Shown here: positions 11,572-23,204 of the stretch, piece by piece
Layout: every line of letters begins with the position of its first letter
Numbering within the stretch: position 1 is the stretch's first letter
Source: Bathynomus jamesi
Taxonomy: Eukaryota; Arthropoda; Malacostraca; Isopoda; Cirolanidae
Length of the DNA stretch: 64,000 nucleotides
Reading direction: 5' to 3'
Assembly: GCA_023014485.1 (NCBI GenBank)
Contig: JAJOZX010000482.1
Location: 1,281,501-1,345,500, forward strand
Notes under the pieces: generated by a model
Seen by the model: only the letters and a program-made list of their open reading frames with translations
What the model was told of the DNA's origin: nothing
Databases searched by the model: none
Position numbers and translations under genes: made by a program

Positions 11572-12116
11572 ATTCACGTCGGGTTGAATACATCAAAGAG
11601 TTTGTGTATATTAAACGGACGTGTTATGTTAGCACTGTTCAAAAATCAACTTTTTCTTATTTTCATAGGTTTCTGTACTTTTTCCCATGCCTTTTGACCT
11701 GAAAAGGCCGAAAATCACAACCATTTTGACCTAGGTTGTTGGGAAGCATTGCCGCATGGAGCTTTAAGTTTTCTGCCTTGAAATCGGCCAAAAGCACCAG
11801 TTCCGGGGTCCCTTGAATCATGTTTTGCACTATAACTTTTTATCTAAACAAGATAGAGCAACAAAATAGGCACCAAATTAAAGTGTTTTTAATCCTCTTT
11901 CTAACTTATACAATTATGATAGTCTTGGAACAAGAAATGGCACATTGGTACATACAAAGATTTCAGAAATATCACAAAATTCGTTTTCTCACACTCAAGA
12001 CAGACAAGGCGCCTTATTCATGACACAAATTTGAGATTAACATTTTGTCACAAGTCTAATCGATCAAGAAGTGAAAGCATTACATGATGATTAATTTCAT
12101 AATGACATTTACACAG

Positions 12117-14601
12117 TCAGTTGTTGAGAGTTTGTTTCTTGAAGCTGTCAAAGCGGCGTCTGTTGAACTCCACAGCTTGAAGGAGATAGTCCCTTTGCTT
12201 GGCATCGGTTGTTATGACATTTGCAAAGTCGCTCATCATCTTGACACCACGTTCAGCAATGTCATTCACCGCTTTCAGATTCTTAACATAGTCCAACGCT
12301 TTTCTGTAGTCCTCATTCTGTGGCCAAGACGTGACAGGTTCCAGAAGCCACTCGGATCCAATGTTCAGTGTGTCCAGCAGGAAATGTGATTCTGGGCCAA
12401 TGAGATCAACCAGGGTGGTCTTAGCTGTGACTCTCTGGAATAGAGGCTTTCCTGTTCTGAAGCTGTCTGGCTTCTCAGTGGCATGTAACTGGGCAGCAAT
12501 GTCGTGCTTCAATGTGTCACTCAATCTACTGCTGAACAGGGCAAATGGCACGAATTCCTGCGTCAGGTACCATTTGTGGTTTTCCATCTTATTAAGTACT
12601 GCATCAGCAAGCTCTGGGTCAGTTTTCTTGTACTTCAACATGTCCTGGATTAGACTTAGATCATTCACGGGAGCATCTGCAGCAGACATTGACATCATCC
12701 ATACAGGAGTGTACAACAGCGCAAGGAAGGTGTTGAGTCTTTCCAGCTTTGATACAGTGTCTTCGTCGTACTCAAGTTGATCTGCAAACATCAGCATTTT
12801 CATGGAGTACAGGTTTCTGGCCATCCATCTGGCCTGATGAATGGCGCCTGGTCGACTCCAGTGAATACCTCGAGGAAGCGTTCCTCCAAGAACAATGACT
12901 GTCAGTTCAGCCATTTCCCTGTAGTCGGCTCTTGGAAGCCTTTCTGCTGTTAGAATGTCTTGGAGTATTTCTTCACTGTTCTTCTTCTTTTCCTTCACCA
13001 TTTGCTGTTGATAGCCAGCATCTTTGGGTTTTCCTTGGACAAGTCCGTCCAAACATCCTTCAGATGCTCAAACCAGGGATTATCTGGCCCCTTCACCTTC
13101 CCAAACAGCTTCTCCCAAACTGCTCCTACTAGGATTTCCAGGATGTGATGTCGACAGGCCAGATAAAACATCTTTTTGTTCAGCATTTTCTCTAGCAGTT
13201 TGGCAGCTCCTCTGTGAACTCCACTGTTACTGGATGTAGTGTCAAAAACAAGGGCAGTAACATTATCCGTAAGTTCCCATGTCTCCAGTAAATCCATTGA
13301 AGCCTCAGCCTGAGCTGTGCCAGAAGAATTGTCGATGACAGGTACTCCCAATAACTTTCCTTCAGTGTATGAAGGTGGACCAGACACTAGCACAGCTAAA
13401 GTCTCTGAAGTACTTCCAGGTTCACTGCCCAAGACATCTTTGAGCAACTTTCCATCCCAGTGTAAGGCAGCGTACTGTGGGGGGTTTTCACAAAACTTGG
13501 ACATGTGACTCTGGCTGATATTATACCTGAACAGCATTCTGTTGCGACGTGTTGTTGAGGTTGAGATGACGAAGTTATCCAGATCAGCCCCTCCAGCTTT
13601 CAAGGTGGCAGAAACCATGGCAGTAACTTGATTGTCTGATAAACCAAGACGATCAGCTGTATTGCAGATGACATCACATTCCATGACCTTCCTTGGAAAC
13701 GTCAAAGTCACACTAGTCACAGTGTCTTGATGGTGAGAACATCCAGGACGAGGCTGATGGTAATCCATGTCCTCTGTGTTAGCGTCGTTGTCAGTTGAGT
13801 CACCCCAGGTAATGTCATCCACATGAACAACTGCCTCTTGTTCTGCTGCAGCTGTAAAATAGTACAACATGTTAAGACAGTAATTGTTAAGTACATACTA
13901 AATATCGCAATGGAGTAAAACTTAAAACTTTTTGTAACGTTCAAAGTAATTAGTTTTACCTTGTTCTTGTCTATGCTGCAGTCTTTCATTCCTCGCTGCT
14001 TGCTGCAGGGATCTTGTCTCAAAATCTTGTCATGACCAGACATATGACCTTTCCTCTCAGTCTTTTGGTCTTCGTAGAACCTGATATCCTCATCTTTCTT
14101 CTCTCTGGATAACAGTCTGTTGTTCTGTATTTCCTGGATTGCATCTGGAGCTCCTATATCGAACAGGCTGTCTAATTCCAGCACAAATGCTCCTCTTTTT
14201 CCTCCAGGGTTACTTGCTCTTCCTTTGCTTTTCACCAGAGCACGATGTTTCTCATGTAGTTTCATAAAGAGCTTCATTGCGTTGTACTTGGTCATTGTCT
14301 TGATCCTAGCCATCTGCCAGAATGGGATGATAGATTCAACTGTTTCATATGCAAGGTCTTGAACCATGGGCCTCCCTGCATTTTCCGGTAAATTCTGAAG
14401 ATTAAGGAAATACTGGAACGCCTGTCTGTTGGTGGGAAGCTGGGAACCACTGATAAAAGCTGAAGGGTATCCAACCAGAAAAGTTTCAGTGAGAGATCTG
14501 GTAGATGGCCCAGTTGACACCTGCCTGTGGACAGTACGTGGAGGTTCTGAGATATCAACTGTGCGCCCACGGAGCTCCCTCAGCTCCTTGCTTAATGCCA
14601 T
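12117..14601 (-). pseudogene. Transposase of unassigned superfamily (RNase-H-like, CRHH motif)
   Basis: Exon 1 (14601 to about 13960) starts MALSKELRELRGRTVDI. A donor AAG|GTAAAA and an acceptor TATTTTACAG near 13851 join LQHRQEQ to AAAEQEAVVHVDD in phase, once an earlier one-base shift is allowed. Exon 2 holds QYAALHWDGKLLKDVLG (candidate first Asp), NVTALVFDTTSSNSGVHRGA (second Asp) and MFYLACRHHILEILVG. After a frameshift near 13020, the C-terminus has NDIAERGVKMMSDF (candidate Glu). A C-x-x-H next to the second Asp occurs in hAT, Kolobok, P and MULE transposases, so a relative of these is likely. It is about 850 aa if repaired in principle. Two frameshifts make it inactive. Confidence 0.55.
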
Positions 14602-14682
14602 TGTGAAGTTGTAACTTGTAGATGGTTTTCTAGATTCTGATTGAGTTTCTGTTGTTTCCTGAAAAATGATAGATAATTATTA

Positions 14683-14702
14683 TTATTATTATTATTAATT
14701 AT

Positions 14703-14745
<43 letters not shown>
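14683..14745. repeat. ATT trinucleotide microsatellite
   Basis: Nearly pure (ATT)n with one interruption, just inside the right TIR of the unassigned transposon. Confidence 0.95.
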
Positions 14746-14747
<2 letters not shown>

Positions 14748-15402
14748 TTTATGCTCTTTCATTTGATACCTAATTTGTTGCTCTATCTTGTTTAGATCAA
14801 AAGTTAAAGTGCAAAACATAATTCAAGGGACCCCGGAATTGGCGCTTTGGCCGATTTCAAGGCAGAAAATTTAAAGCTCCATGCGGCAATGCTTCCCAAC
14901 ATTCTAGGTTAAAATAGTTGTGATTTTCGGCTTTGTCATGTCAAAAAGCATGGGAAAATGTACAGAAACCTATGAAAATAAGAAAAAGTTGATTTTTGAA
15001 CAGGTCTAGTGTTATGTGCCTTGAAAAGTGGACGCTCAATGTCCCGGTTGAGGTTTAAGTTTTGTTTTTGGCTAAAAATACAATAGTTACCCCTTTTTCT
15101 TTGATGTATTCAATCCGGCGTGAGTTTCTTGCGTATATTGAGGTTCTGAATGTAGTAGACTAGGTATAAGCTGTAAACTCTAGATCTTGTCCCAAAGCTG
15201 GATCGTATCTGCTTTGCAGATAGCTGGTGAGGGAATATATTTTTTGGCCTCTTTGCGAGTAACCCGGTGCCCACGTTGGGTGCCTAGTTAGGTTGATTAT
15301 ATGAACCCTACATAAAAATTTGATCGAAATATTAAATAGAACATCTTAAAATTGCAAATTAACAAGGACATATAAAATAACATTAAATTTTTCTCTATTT
15401 TT

Positions 15403-15528
15403 AGAGGTTAAGACGCTGGGCTGCTGGTGGGGCGTGGTTCGGATTCCAGGTTAAATTGTAGGTTTAAGGTGGAGTGAAAAGCTTGATATTCGTCAGAATG
15501 AACAATTCGGGCGGAAGCTAACCAAAGG

Positions 15529-15535
<7 letters not shown>
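15403..15535 (+). mobile_element. tRNA-derived SINE, copy 1 (5' truncated)
   Basis: Matches the SINE on the minus strand at 46806-46955: GGTTAAGACGCTGGGCTGCT, a B-box GGTTCGGATTCC, and a tail CAATTCGGGCGGAAGCTAAC. The A-box head is missing. It ends in a TA microsatellite (15536-15563). Confidence 0.8.
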
Positions 15536-15565
<30 letters not shown>

Positions 15566-15859
15566 CTTTTCGGTTAATATTGGTTATTTTACCCAGTCAC
15601 ATCAGTTAAAACAATACCAAATATTGAATCCCCCATTAATAATTAACTAAGAAAATATCCATCTTATCTTGTGCAAATTGGTCTAAATATATATTTTTTT
15701 AATACTAATTATGATTGCTATTTTTTGGCTTTATGATATGTATGTATACACTATTTTGGTCAATTTGTCACTTTTTTTCATATTTCTGGCTACTGTTTCA
15801 AGTTCTGCCTACTTTTTTTTTATTCTAATTGGATTCAGTTTGGTGTTTGCGATAGAATT

Positions 15860-16108
15860 ATGACGTGCCGTTCGTGTGATTTCAACTTTGAGGACCTGAT
15901 TCGCCATGTAGGCCTAGATGAAATCAAAGCATTGGATATTTTTATCAATTACAGCGTCATTCTCACATCCTTAACTTGCCCGAAATGTGACAGTGAGTGC
16001 TTAATACGAAAAGATCAGAAGATATTTAGATGCCGCAAGAAAAATCCGAAAAATAAACGGGGATGTGATTTCAGTGTCTCAATCTTTAAAAACACTTGTT
16101 TAGGTTAG
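15860..16108 (+). CDS. Zinc-ribbon protein, N-terminal part of a Merlin/IS1595-like transposase
   Basis: An 82-aa frame: MTCRSCDFNFEDLIRHV, then SLTCPKCDSECLIRKDQ, then IFRCRKKNPKNKRGCDFS. Two CxxC pairs and further Cys residues form a zinc-ribbon-like unit. Related, more decayed blocks are at 6780-6930 and 9210-9465. The frame ends in the TTAGG-type tract. I see no DDE catalytic domain, so as it stands it cannot transpose. It could be a first exon or a free zinc-ribbon peptide. Confidence 0.45.
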   Translation: MTCRSCDFNFEDLIRHVGLDEIKALDIFINYSVILTSLTCPKCDSECLIRKDQKIFRCRKKNPKNKRGCDFSVSIFKNTCLG

Positions 16109-16140
16109 GTTAGGTTAGGTTTGGTTAGGTGAAGGTAGGT
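16100..16140 (+). repeat. Short TTAGG-type repeat
   Basis: TAGGTTAGGTTAGGTTAGGT followed by degenerate units, directly at the end of the zinc-ribbon frame. Confidence 0.75.
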
Positions 16141-16277
16141 TTTTAGGTGAAGATATCTCGAAAACTAGCATTTGCACAGGAAACAGATATTACATTTGTG
16201 CAAAAACAACTCAAAATTGACCAGAAATTTTTTTTCTCGTCAAAAAACCCGACTGTGTGTAATAACCAATTTTTACC

Positions 16278-17090
16278 TATTTGGTTTTTTACAACTTCCC
16301 CATGAAAGTGATCCTTTGTCAAGACACTGGAGGCCAGTTTATGTCTTAATGACGGTTCTGTCAATTACAGGACATCAAAGGAACCTTACTCGAAAATTCA
16401 GGAGGGGCTCGCAGGTAGGCACTGTGGAACTGCAGCACCCCCATGATCTTATGATCTTTATATTTAAATATTTAAAATAGCCTCTCTGATTGTTTTTTTT
16501 CAATGAACTTTGAGTTTTTAAATCAGATTATATCCTTTTTTCCTTAAACTATTTCAATGCCGACGAATGAATCACGAAAGTAGCTTCAGCCTTCCCGTCG
16601 AACTGCGTACTTAACAGTTCCAGATTTTGTTCGAAACGCTTGAAACCTCGGTGGCGGACGTACGAAGAGCGAGTCAGAATCGCGGGTTTAAGAGGATCCA
16701 AAGCACTGTGGACAGAGCAGTGCCGATTTGTTTGTTTGACGTGGTAGTTGTGTTGCTGTATCGTTTGCTAATTCGAAATTTAATTTCCGAATTGCATTTA
16801 TCAATGATTCGTTATCATTTATTTTTTGTCGTGAGATTGAAGTTAATTATATAATAATTGGATTATTTACAATATATAGCTTTCATTTCTTAGAATATTT
16901 TTTCGCTCAGAATAAAAACAGAAGAATGGAATTTGTTTATAAATAAATTTTTTGGCAAATTCGATATTACCCGTTAAGCGTAAGTACCCTATAATTGATT
17001 TTATGATACTATTTTACTTATTTTTATGACTGAGTAGTGAGTAGTTATCTATTTATCTATTCGACTTTCTCTCTCTCATATATATATATA
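16278..17090. other. Unassigned non-coding stretch
   Basis: No repeat family or coding frame recognised, except a (TA)n tract at 17077-17090 used as a hAT target. Confidence 0.4.
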
Positions 17091-18876
17091 CAAAGCTGGG
17101 CACAAACCGTTAATCCGTTAATCGTTAATTAACGAAGTTAACTTTTTCGTTAACGATTTAACTTTTAAGTTAACTTTGAAAATCATTATCGGACTAATTA
17201 ACTTCCGTTACATTTAACTTCCGTTAACTCAAGTCCGTTAACCCAAAAAATTCATAAATAAACGTTTAAAAGTTTCTATTATTTTCAGTGCTGAGCAGGT
17301 GCGCAATTAATCCGCCACTGTTAATAGTGATGAACGAATTTCCATTTCCGCAGTGCAAAATCAGGCGATATATTTGTTTCCGTCGCCACAATTTGTGTCT
17401 TACCAAATATGGTAGTTATTTATGGCATTGGTTTGAGCAGACAGCAGACAGACAGCATCTACGCTGAGGTGGGGAGGAGGCTGGTTGTCCCCAACACGAC
17501 GAGGTGGAACTCCACCTATGACTCTGTGGTGGTCCTGAACACAATCCTGGAGAAGAAGAGGCCTGCTCTCCACAGAGTCATGACCCAACTGAAGGTCAAC
17601 AGCTTCAAAGACCAGGATGTCGACTTAATGAAAGAGTATGTCAAGGTAATATATTTATAAATTAATAATAAACTAGCGGGACTCGTGGAAATTCCACGAT
17701 TTATTTTTTTTCTGGTTACAATTAAATGCAGGACCTTGATACAATAATAGCGTTGTTTACGTAAACGTTTAAGAATACAATTATTCCAACTATATTTATT
17801 TATTGCAATAAAGTTATATTTTTCTTAACACCAGCCAGTAGATACGTTTTAGTTTTGCTCATTCAATTATCGTTATATTATTGAGTAAAATACAGTAGAA
17901 TAATATTGCAGAATAATACAAATTTGAATTTCTACAATTTACTAATTCTCCATTGTTTTATTTCCAGATCATGTCACCTGTGGCCAAAGCACTCGACAAG
18001 ATCCAGGGGGAGGAACAAGCCTACCTTGGGACTCTGCTGCCAACAGTTGCTGCGACAATTTTCAGGCTTAAGGACTTGAAGTCCAAGGGCCTCGTCTACT
18101 GCAGCGCCTTGGTCGACGCACTTTTGGCAGGCATCGACAAAAGGTTTGGGCCCCTCCTGGAGGATGACGAATGCCAGCTGGCTGCTGCCTTCCATCCCAG
18201 GTTTCGCCTCATCTGGTTGGACAAGTATGACAACACCAAGGTCGCCAGGGTGAGGAAAAGCATGGAGGGTACAGTCGAGGAGGCCATGAAGCAGCAGTCC
18301 AACGAAGTGGGCAGCAACAGTGGAGGCAGCAACAACGAGGAGGAGGAGGAGGATGACTTCTTCAGTGCTGTCATCCAGACAAAAGAGAGCAGCAGAAGCC
18401 ACAGGTCACTCAAGGGCAAGGCCCAGAACTTGGTCAAGACCTGGCTGGAGACCAACTCCAAGGACTTGCTGACAGATGCTGCCTTCTTGGGTGAGCAAGT
18501 GTTGGTGGACTTGTTCATCAAGTTCAACACAGCCATCCCCTCCAGTGCTGCAGTGGAGCGTTTGTTCTCTATGGGCAAGGACATCCTGAGGGCCAAGAGA
18601 TCATCCCTGTCTGATGAAAACTTTGATATGCTAATTTTCATGAAGGGCAACATGCATCTCATGGACAAAATGGAGAACGAGAAGAAGAGGGAAAATTAAA
18701 TTATATATATATTGTTTTTCATTTTTTTTATAATAAAAGTTAACGTTAACGGTTTATCGGTAACTTCCGTTACATGTTTAACGAATTAACGGATTAACGG
18801 TTAACGAAGTTAACTTTTTGGTTAACGGATTAGCGGTTAACGAAGTTAACTTTTTGGTTAACGGTGCCCACCACTG
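17091..18876 (+). mobile_element. hAT element, BED/hATC type, internally deleted
   Basis: Ends CAAAGCTGGGCAC and inverted CAGTGGTGGGCAC. It is inserted in a TA tract with TATATATA on both sides. The subterminal regions are packed with GTTAAC/CGTTAA words in both orientations, probable transposase binding sites. Only the C-terminal transposase exons remain. Confidence 0.85.
17409..18699 (+). pseudogene. hAT transposase, C-terminal exons
   Basis: Exon A (about 17409-17645) reads VVPNTTRWNSTYDSVVVL, the hAT block after the C-H motif, and ends at a GTAATA donor. Exon B begins after TTTATTTCCAG near 17967 with IMSPVAKALDKIQG. It ends in the hATC dimerisation domain: AIPSSAAVERLFSMGKDILR, then RSSLSDENFDMLIFMKGN. 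The Glu in VERLFS is the expected third catalytic residue. Both upstream Asp blocks and the BED finger are missing. A BED exon of a similar hAT is at 27605-28083. It is a deleted, non-functional copy. Confidence 0.85.
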
Positions 18877-18900
18877 TATATATATATATATAATCGACAC

Positions 18901-21900
18901 CAGTGGCGGTCCTAGCTTACATGACGCCCTGGGCGAACCTCACCTTCAGCGCCCCCCCCCCCCTGTTCGCCAACACACACACATTCGAATCCCCCCAAAA
19001 TAAAGGACAGACATAACTCTTTCACAAAATAACTTTTTATTGGACTAATTGTTGGAACTTCAGAACCAAAACAAAGACTCAAATTTCTGAATTTTACAAA
19101 TCCTTCATCACGTAAATAGAATAACTCACTTAAGAGAATGTAATTATGATACTATGAACAGGAAAAATACAAATTAAATTGCACAACTGCCATAAATAAA
19201 CTAGAGAATCAAATTTCTAAATTGTACAAATGCTCTATCACATAAATAGAATAAGACACTTAAGAGAGGGTAATTATTATGCTACACTTTGAACAAGAAA
19301 CAAAATAAATTGCACCACAGCACAACTGCCATCTAAAGCCTGACTCTTCTTACCTTCCTTGATGCAAAGTCATGAATTAAATCATCATATGAAATCTGCT
19401 CAGCAATTGTATGATTTATACTGATGATGGCCAGACCGGTAAGGCGTTCCTGTGACATAGTTGACCTCAGGTAGGATTTGATGAGCTTCAGCTTTGAAAA
19501 GCTCCTCTCTGCTTCAGCAACAGTGACTGGAAGAGTAAGACCAATTCTGAGAGCAGTCCACAAATTTGGATATATTTCAGAGAGCTCCCTTTCATGGATA
19601 AATGTCAGCAGTTCAAGCAAGGATATGGTCTTTGATGGCAAGTCAGGCAAGTTCTTCAGCTCCTGTGCAAGCTCTCTGCCATCCAAGTCAGATTGTCCCT
19701 TAAAGTGTAGTGTAGTACTAAGGTTCACACATTGTTCTGTCAGCTCCTCAAATGTGAGATTTTGGAAATGTGTCAGCACTCCAAACTTCTCTCCCACAAT
19801 TTCCAACGTGGAAAATCTTTCCTGAATGGCTGATGTTGCAGCATCAACCACTGCATTGAAAAATGTCACCTCCAGCTTCTTCAAAGCATCAATCAAGGGC
19901 TCATCAGATGCTTCATAGGAGAAGTGCCGCTTTGTGGACCTCAGCCGTTTTTGTTTTAACACAGCCTCCACATTCATTTGTTCACAGATATCTGTGGCTG
20001 CCATTTGTGCAGCCACAAAACCTGTTGCCCTGTAATTGCGGAGACCTCTCTCTGTTTTTTTTAGGAGATTTACTGCAACATCAACGTGCATGCTAGGAGA
20101 CTGCATCTGCTTGCTCACATGCTGAATTTGGCACAACAGGTCATGCCACACCACTGAACAAATGGCGAAGCGGTATGACCCAACCTCCTCTGACAGAGAT
20201 TGAGCCTCGACCTTTATTACAGAGTCTTTGGTGTGGTCCCTCACCTCGATCAGTGCATCTCTCACTGCAGCTGCCTGATATCTCAGGGGCTCCACACTCT
20301 TGATCTTGCTTTCCCACCTTGTATCAGACCACATCTTCAATGTGATGTTCACATGTTTTTTCAAAATGGCCCATCGTTGTGTGGAGGCTGAAAACAAGTT
20401 GTAAAGCTTCTGCAAGATGCCAAAGTAACTTGTGGCATCAATAGATCCCTTAGCAGCATCGGCCACAAGCAAATTCAGAGAATGAGCCCCACATGGAACA
20501 AACAGAGCTCTGGGATTAATTTCTAGGAGCCTGGATTGAACACCCTTGTTTTTTCCCCTCATGTTGGCCCCGTTGTCGTATGATTGTCCTCTACAGTCCA
20601 TGAAAGGAACTTTTAGCTCCTCCAGTCTCTTCAGAATCAGAGATGCCAAATGTTGACCAGTGGACTCCTCTGCCTCCAAAAACCCCATGAAATGTTCCTT
20701 TATATGGGGCTTCCCCTCCAGTGACACAACCCGAATCACAACTGACAACTGTTCAGTGTGGCTGATATCTGGAGTGCAATCTAGAATTATTGAAAAAAAC
20801 TTTGATTGTTTGATGTCGCTCACCATTGCTGAAATGGTCTTGCTGCTCGACAAATCAATGAGTTCGTTTTGTGGTGGCCGAGGTAGCTGGTGTGACTGGA
20901 GGTCCCTTTTTGGACACGGTTAATGTGCTCTTGCATTATAGGATCAAATTGTGCCATCAGTTCAACTTCTTTCAGAAAATTGCCATTTGATGGTGAGAAC
21001 AATTTTTCTGTATGTCCCCTTAGTGCCAAATTCCTAACTGCCAGAGAATGCACAATAGCAGTGAGACGTGTCAGCACCGCTCTCCATCTCAACTTCTCAG
21101 CCTCCAGAAGTGCCATCTCCTGCTTGTCAATGGTCTCCCCCTTTCTCATCCTCACTGCCAGTTCTTTCCAGATTTTCATAGAATTTAGGTGTTCTGAACT
21201 GTTGTCATGTGATGTGAGCAATGAGCTTGCATGCTTCCAGTCCGAGAGTCCCAAACTTGTTAAATTTATTTTCCTCTTGGAAAATAATGTACAACAGAAA
21301 CAGAAAAGGCTGTTGTTTTTTAAGGAATAGACCAACCAACTTCTGGTTATATTTTCCCCACTAACCAATGACTTCCTGAAGTATTGATGGTGGAAACTTC
21401 TTCCGTCACTGTCGTTTCTAGGGAATACAAAGTCAGATGGTACTTGACTTGGTCCCCTGGAAACCAGTTGTGTCCGAATTCTCTCAGTCAGAACTGAAGG
21501 CCAGTTAGCAGGGTCGGTGGACAGAGACTCATCCTCAGGAGGCGATTCTGCTCCAGGCATTTCTAATAGAAAGAACAAGAGCATTACTCATTAGTATACA
21601 CACCTAAGTTAGATAACACATTATTCACAGCACTTTGTTATGGTGGTGGTGTTATGGAATTATGGTGGTGAAACACCACACATACCCAGTAACCCAGACC
21701 CAGTGATAATAACATTATAATTTATAACTGTTTGCAAAATGCTTTGCAGGGATGCACACACATACACATACACACACACGCACACACTCACAGACATATG
21801 TGCACACAAACTCACCTGAAGAGTCCTGCCGGGGAGAAGTAGAAGCAAATGGGTCTTCATCCTCAGGATCAGACTGCATTTGTGGAGACATATGTGAGGC

Positions 21901-22717
21901 TGAGGAGGTAGATGGCTCCTCAGCCTCAATAATGGCAGAAGTAGACGGCTTCTCATCCTGGCTAGTGGCAGAGGGTGTTCCAAAATATTTCAAAAGTGCC
22001 CCTGCAAATAGTAAAATAGAACATAACAGACCAATGCATGAATAGGCTAGTATAATTAATTTAACATGTTATTAAGCACAATTTATTAAACTTTTAGAAT
22101 AGGAAACAAATGAATAATACAACCTCCTTGGTTAATGGCTAATTATATACATAATAGTACACTTCAAATGACTCAGAAAGCTATATCACAAAATAGCAGT
22201 GCAATATAGCAGTGAAGAGTAGATGACATAGCTCTATACCTTTATCTTTTGCTCGTTTCTCCTCTTCTTCTTTCCTCTTTTTTCTAAACTGAGCACCTGA
22301 TAGCTTTGACCTCTTCTTATCCATTTGCGGTTATTTGACAGACCTTAGTGGCTTAGTGTGAAGATTCGTTCTGTAATAAATAATATACATTTCACTATTT
22401 AACCAAACCCAGAAAAATAACATTACATATGTTAAAGTATGGGCCTTTATTCCCAATAATATTAATCTGGAAGCATTTTGCATTGTTTAGGTCTTTTATG
22501 GGAAGGTTTATGGAAAATGCAATAGATGGTTTTTTATTAATAAAAATATATTTATTGATCTTTTATTATTTATTTTATTTTATTTTTTATTTTTATTTAT
22601 TTCTTTATTTATTTATTCTTATTTTATTTTTATTTTTTTTGCAGGCGCTCATGCCGCCCCTCCACAAATGCCGCCCTGTGCGGCTGCCCATATTGCCCAT
22701 ATGAGGAACCGCCACTG
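18901..22717 (-). mobile_element. hAT element, TTF/DUF4371 type
   Basis: Ends CAGTGGCGGTCCT and inverted AGGAACCGCCACTG, 3.8 kb. The transposase gene on the minus strand has at least three exons. Flanking octamers (ATCGACAC, TACTAGGC) do not match, so the duplication is lost or the flanks were rearranged. The left flank is next to the TA tract that also borders the hAT at 17091. Confidence 0.85.
19333..22324 (-). pseudogene. hAT transposase with TTF finger, DUF4371 and hATC domains
   Basis: Exon 1 (22324-22242) reads MDKKRSKLSGAQFRKKRKEE and ends at GTATAG. A Ser/Pro-rich exon (about 21822-22001) reads EEPSTSSASHMSP. The large exon (about 21565-19333) has the TTF finger SLFCFCCTLFSK, DUF4371-type FSIILDCTPDISHTEQ (first Asp), GQSYDNGANM and VPCGAHSLNLLV (second Asp and C-H motif). 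It ends in hATC VTVAEAERSFSKLKLIKSYL (catalytic Glu) with stop at 19333. A one-base shift near 20840 separates the TTF half from the rest; otherwise it is complete. A CA-rich microsatellite (21755-21800) lies in an intron. Relatives in this window are at 37141-45205 and 27190-29260. Confidence 0.85.
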
Positions 22718-23204
22718 TACTAGGCTGTACCTAAAAAATCCTTAGGTTAAGGTTTAACCTCGGAAGTAAGAAACTCTCTCCAGCTGGAGTAGAAAGGAAA
22801 AAAGAAAAAGAAAAATAGAGGAATCCATTATAAAATACATGTTAACTAAAAAAAAGGAATTGAGTAAAAACACCTTATATATGAGTTCTGTTAATATTTA
22901 TTACGTTTTTCATATTAAAATTGTCATATTTAAAAAGTGAGGGCTTATTCCGCATTGACGTGGGATGAGGTCCGCCAGTCCCACGTCCGTCGATGATGCG
23001 CAATTGTTTTCGGCACAAGCAGACGAAATTCCTCAAAACTGCAGCCTTGTATGTTAGATGACTTTTTTTTTTTTAACTGTGATTGGTGTTGTTCCAGACT
23101 GTACAGGCCTGAGTACAGTGATCCCCCAACCTGCACGAGTGTTCCCTGCTTGAAAAAACTCTTGCAGTTTGGGACTATCTCCCCATAATATAAATGGGGT
23201 TAGG
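22718..23204. other. Unassigned repeat-like DNA
   Basis: No coding support. 23114 onward (CAGTGATCCCCCAACCTG) resembles a pogo/Tigger terminus but no partner end is visible. Confidence 0.3.

Larger units (their letters stand above)
11580..15117 (-). mobile_element. DNA transposon of unassigned superfamily
   Basis: About 3.5 kb with inverted repeats: CGGGTTGAATACATCAAAG at 11580 and its inverse ending at 15117. These are followed by about 280 bp of matching inner sequence (11640-11880 against 14760-15010). The right arm has about 70 extra bases. Flanks are ACGT (11576-11579) and GCGT (15118-15121), consistent with a 4-bp duplication with one change. The transposase is on the minus strand. I could not name the superfamily. 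Confidence 0.65.
15572..16277 (+). mobile_element. Merlin-like non-autonomous element 3
   Basis: Ends GGTTAATATTGGTTATT and inverted GGTAAAAATTGGTTATT resemble the ends of elements 1 and 2. No clean 8-bp duplication is seen; the left flank is a TA tract. It carries the best copy of the zinc-ribbon ORF and a TTAGG-type tract. Confidence 0.55.

Noticed and set aside
12331..12780. 149-aa plus-strand ORF
   Set aside because: Lies antisense to the conserved transposase coding; no motif of its own.
15118..15300. Further CR1 endonuclease coding upstream of 15117
   Set aside because: Some words look right (SRYDPALGQDLEF) but stops follow and I could not confirm family blocks.
18096..18668. 190-aa minus-strand ORF, Ser/Leu-rich
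   Set aside because: Antisense shadow of the hATC exon.
22429..22704. 91-aa Phe/Leu/Tyr-rich ORF as a membrane protein
   Set aside because: Low-complexity T/A tract near a hAT end; apparent hydrophobicity is a composition effect.
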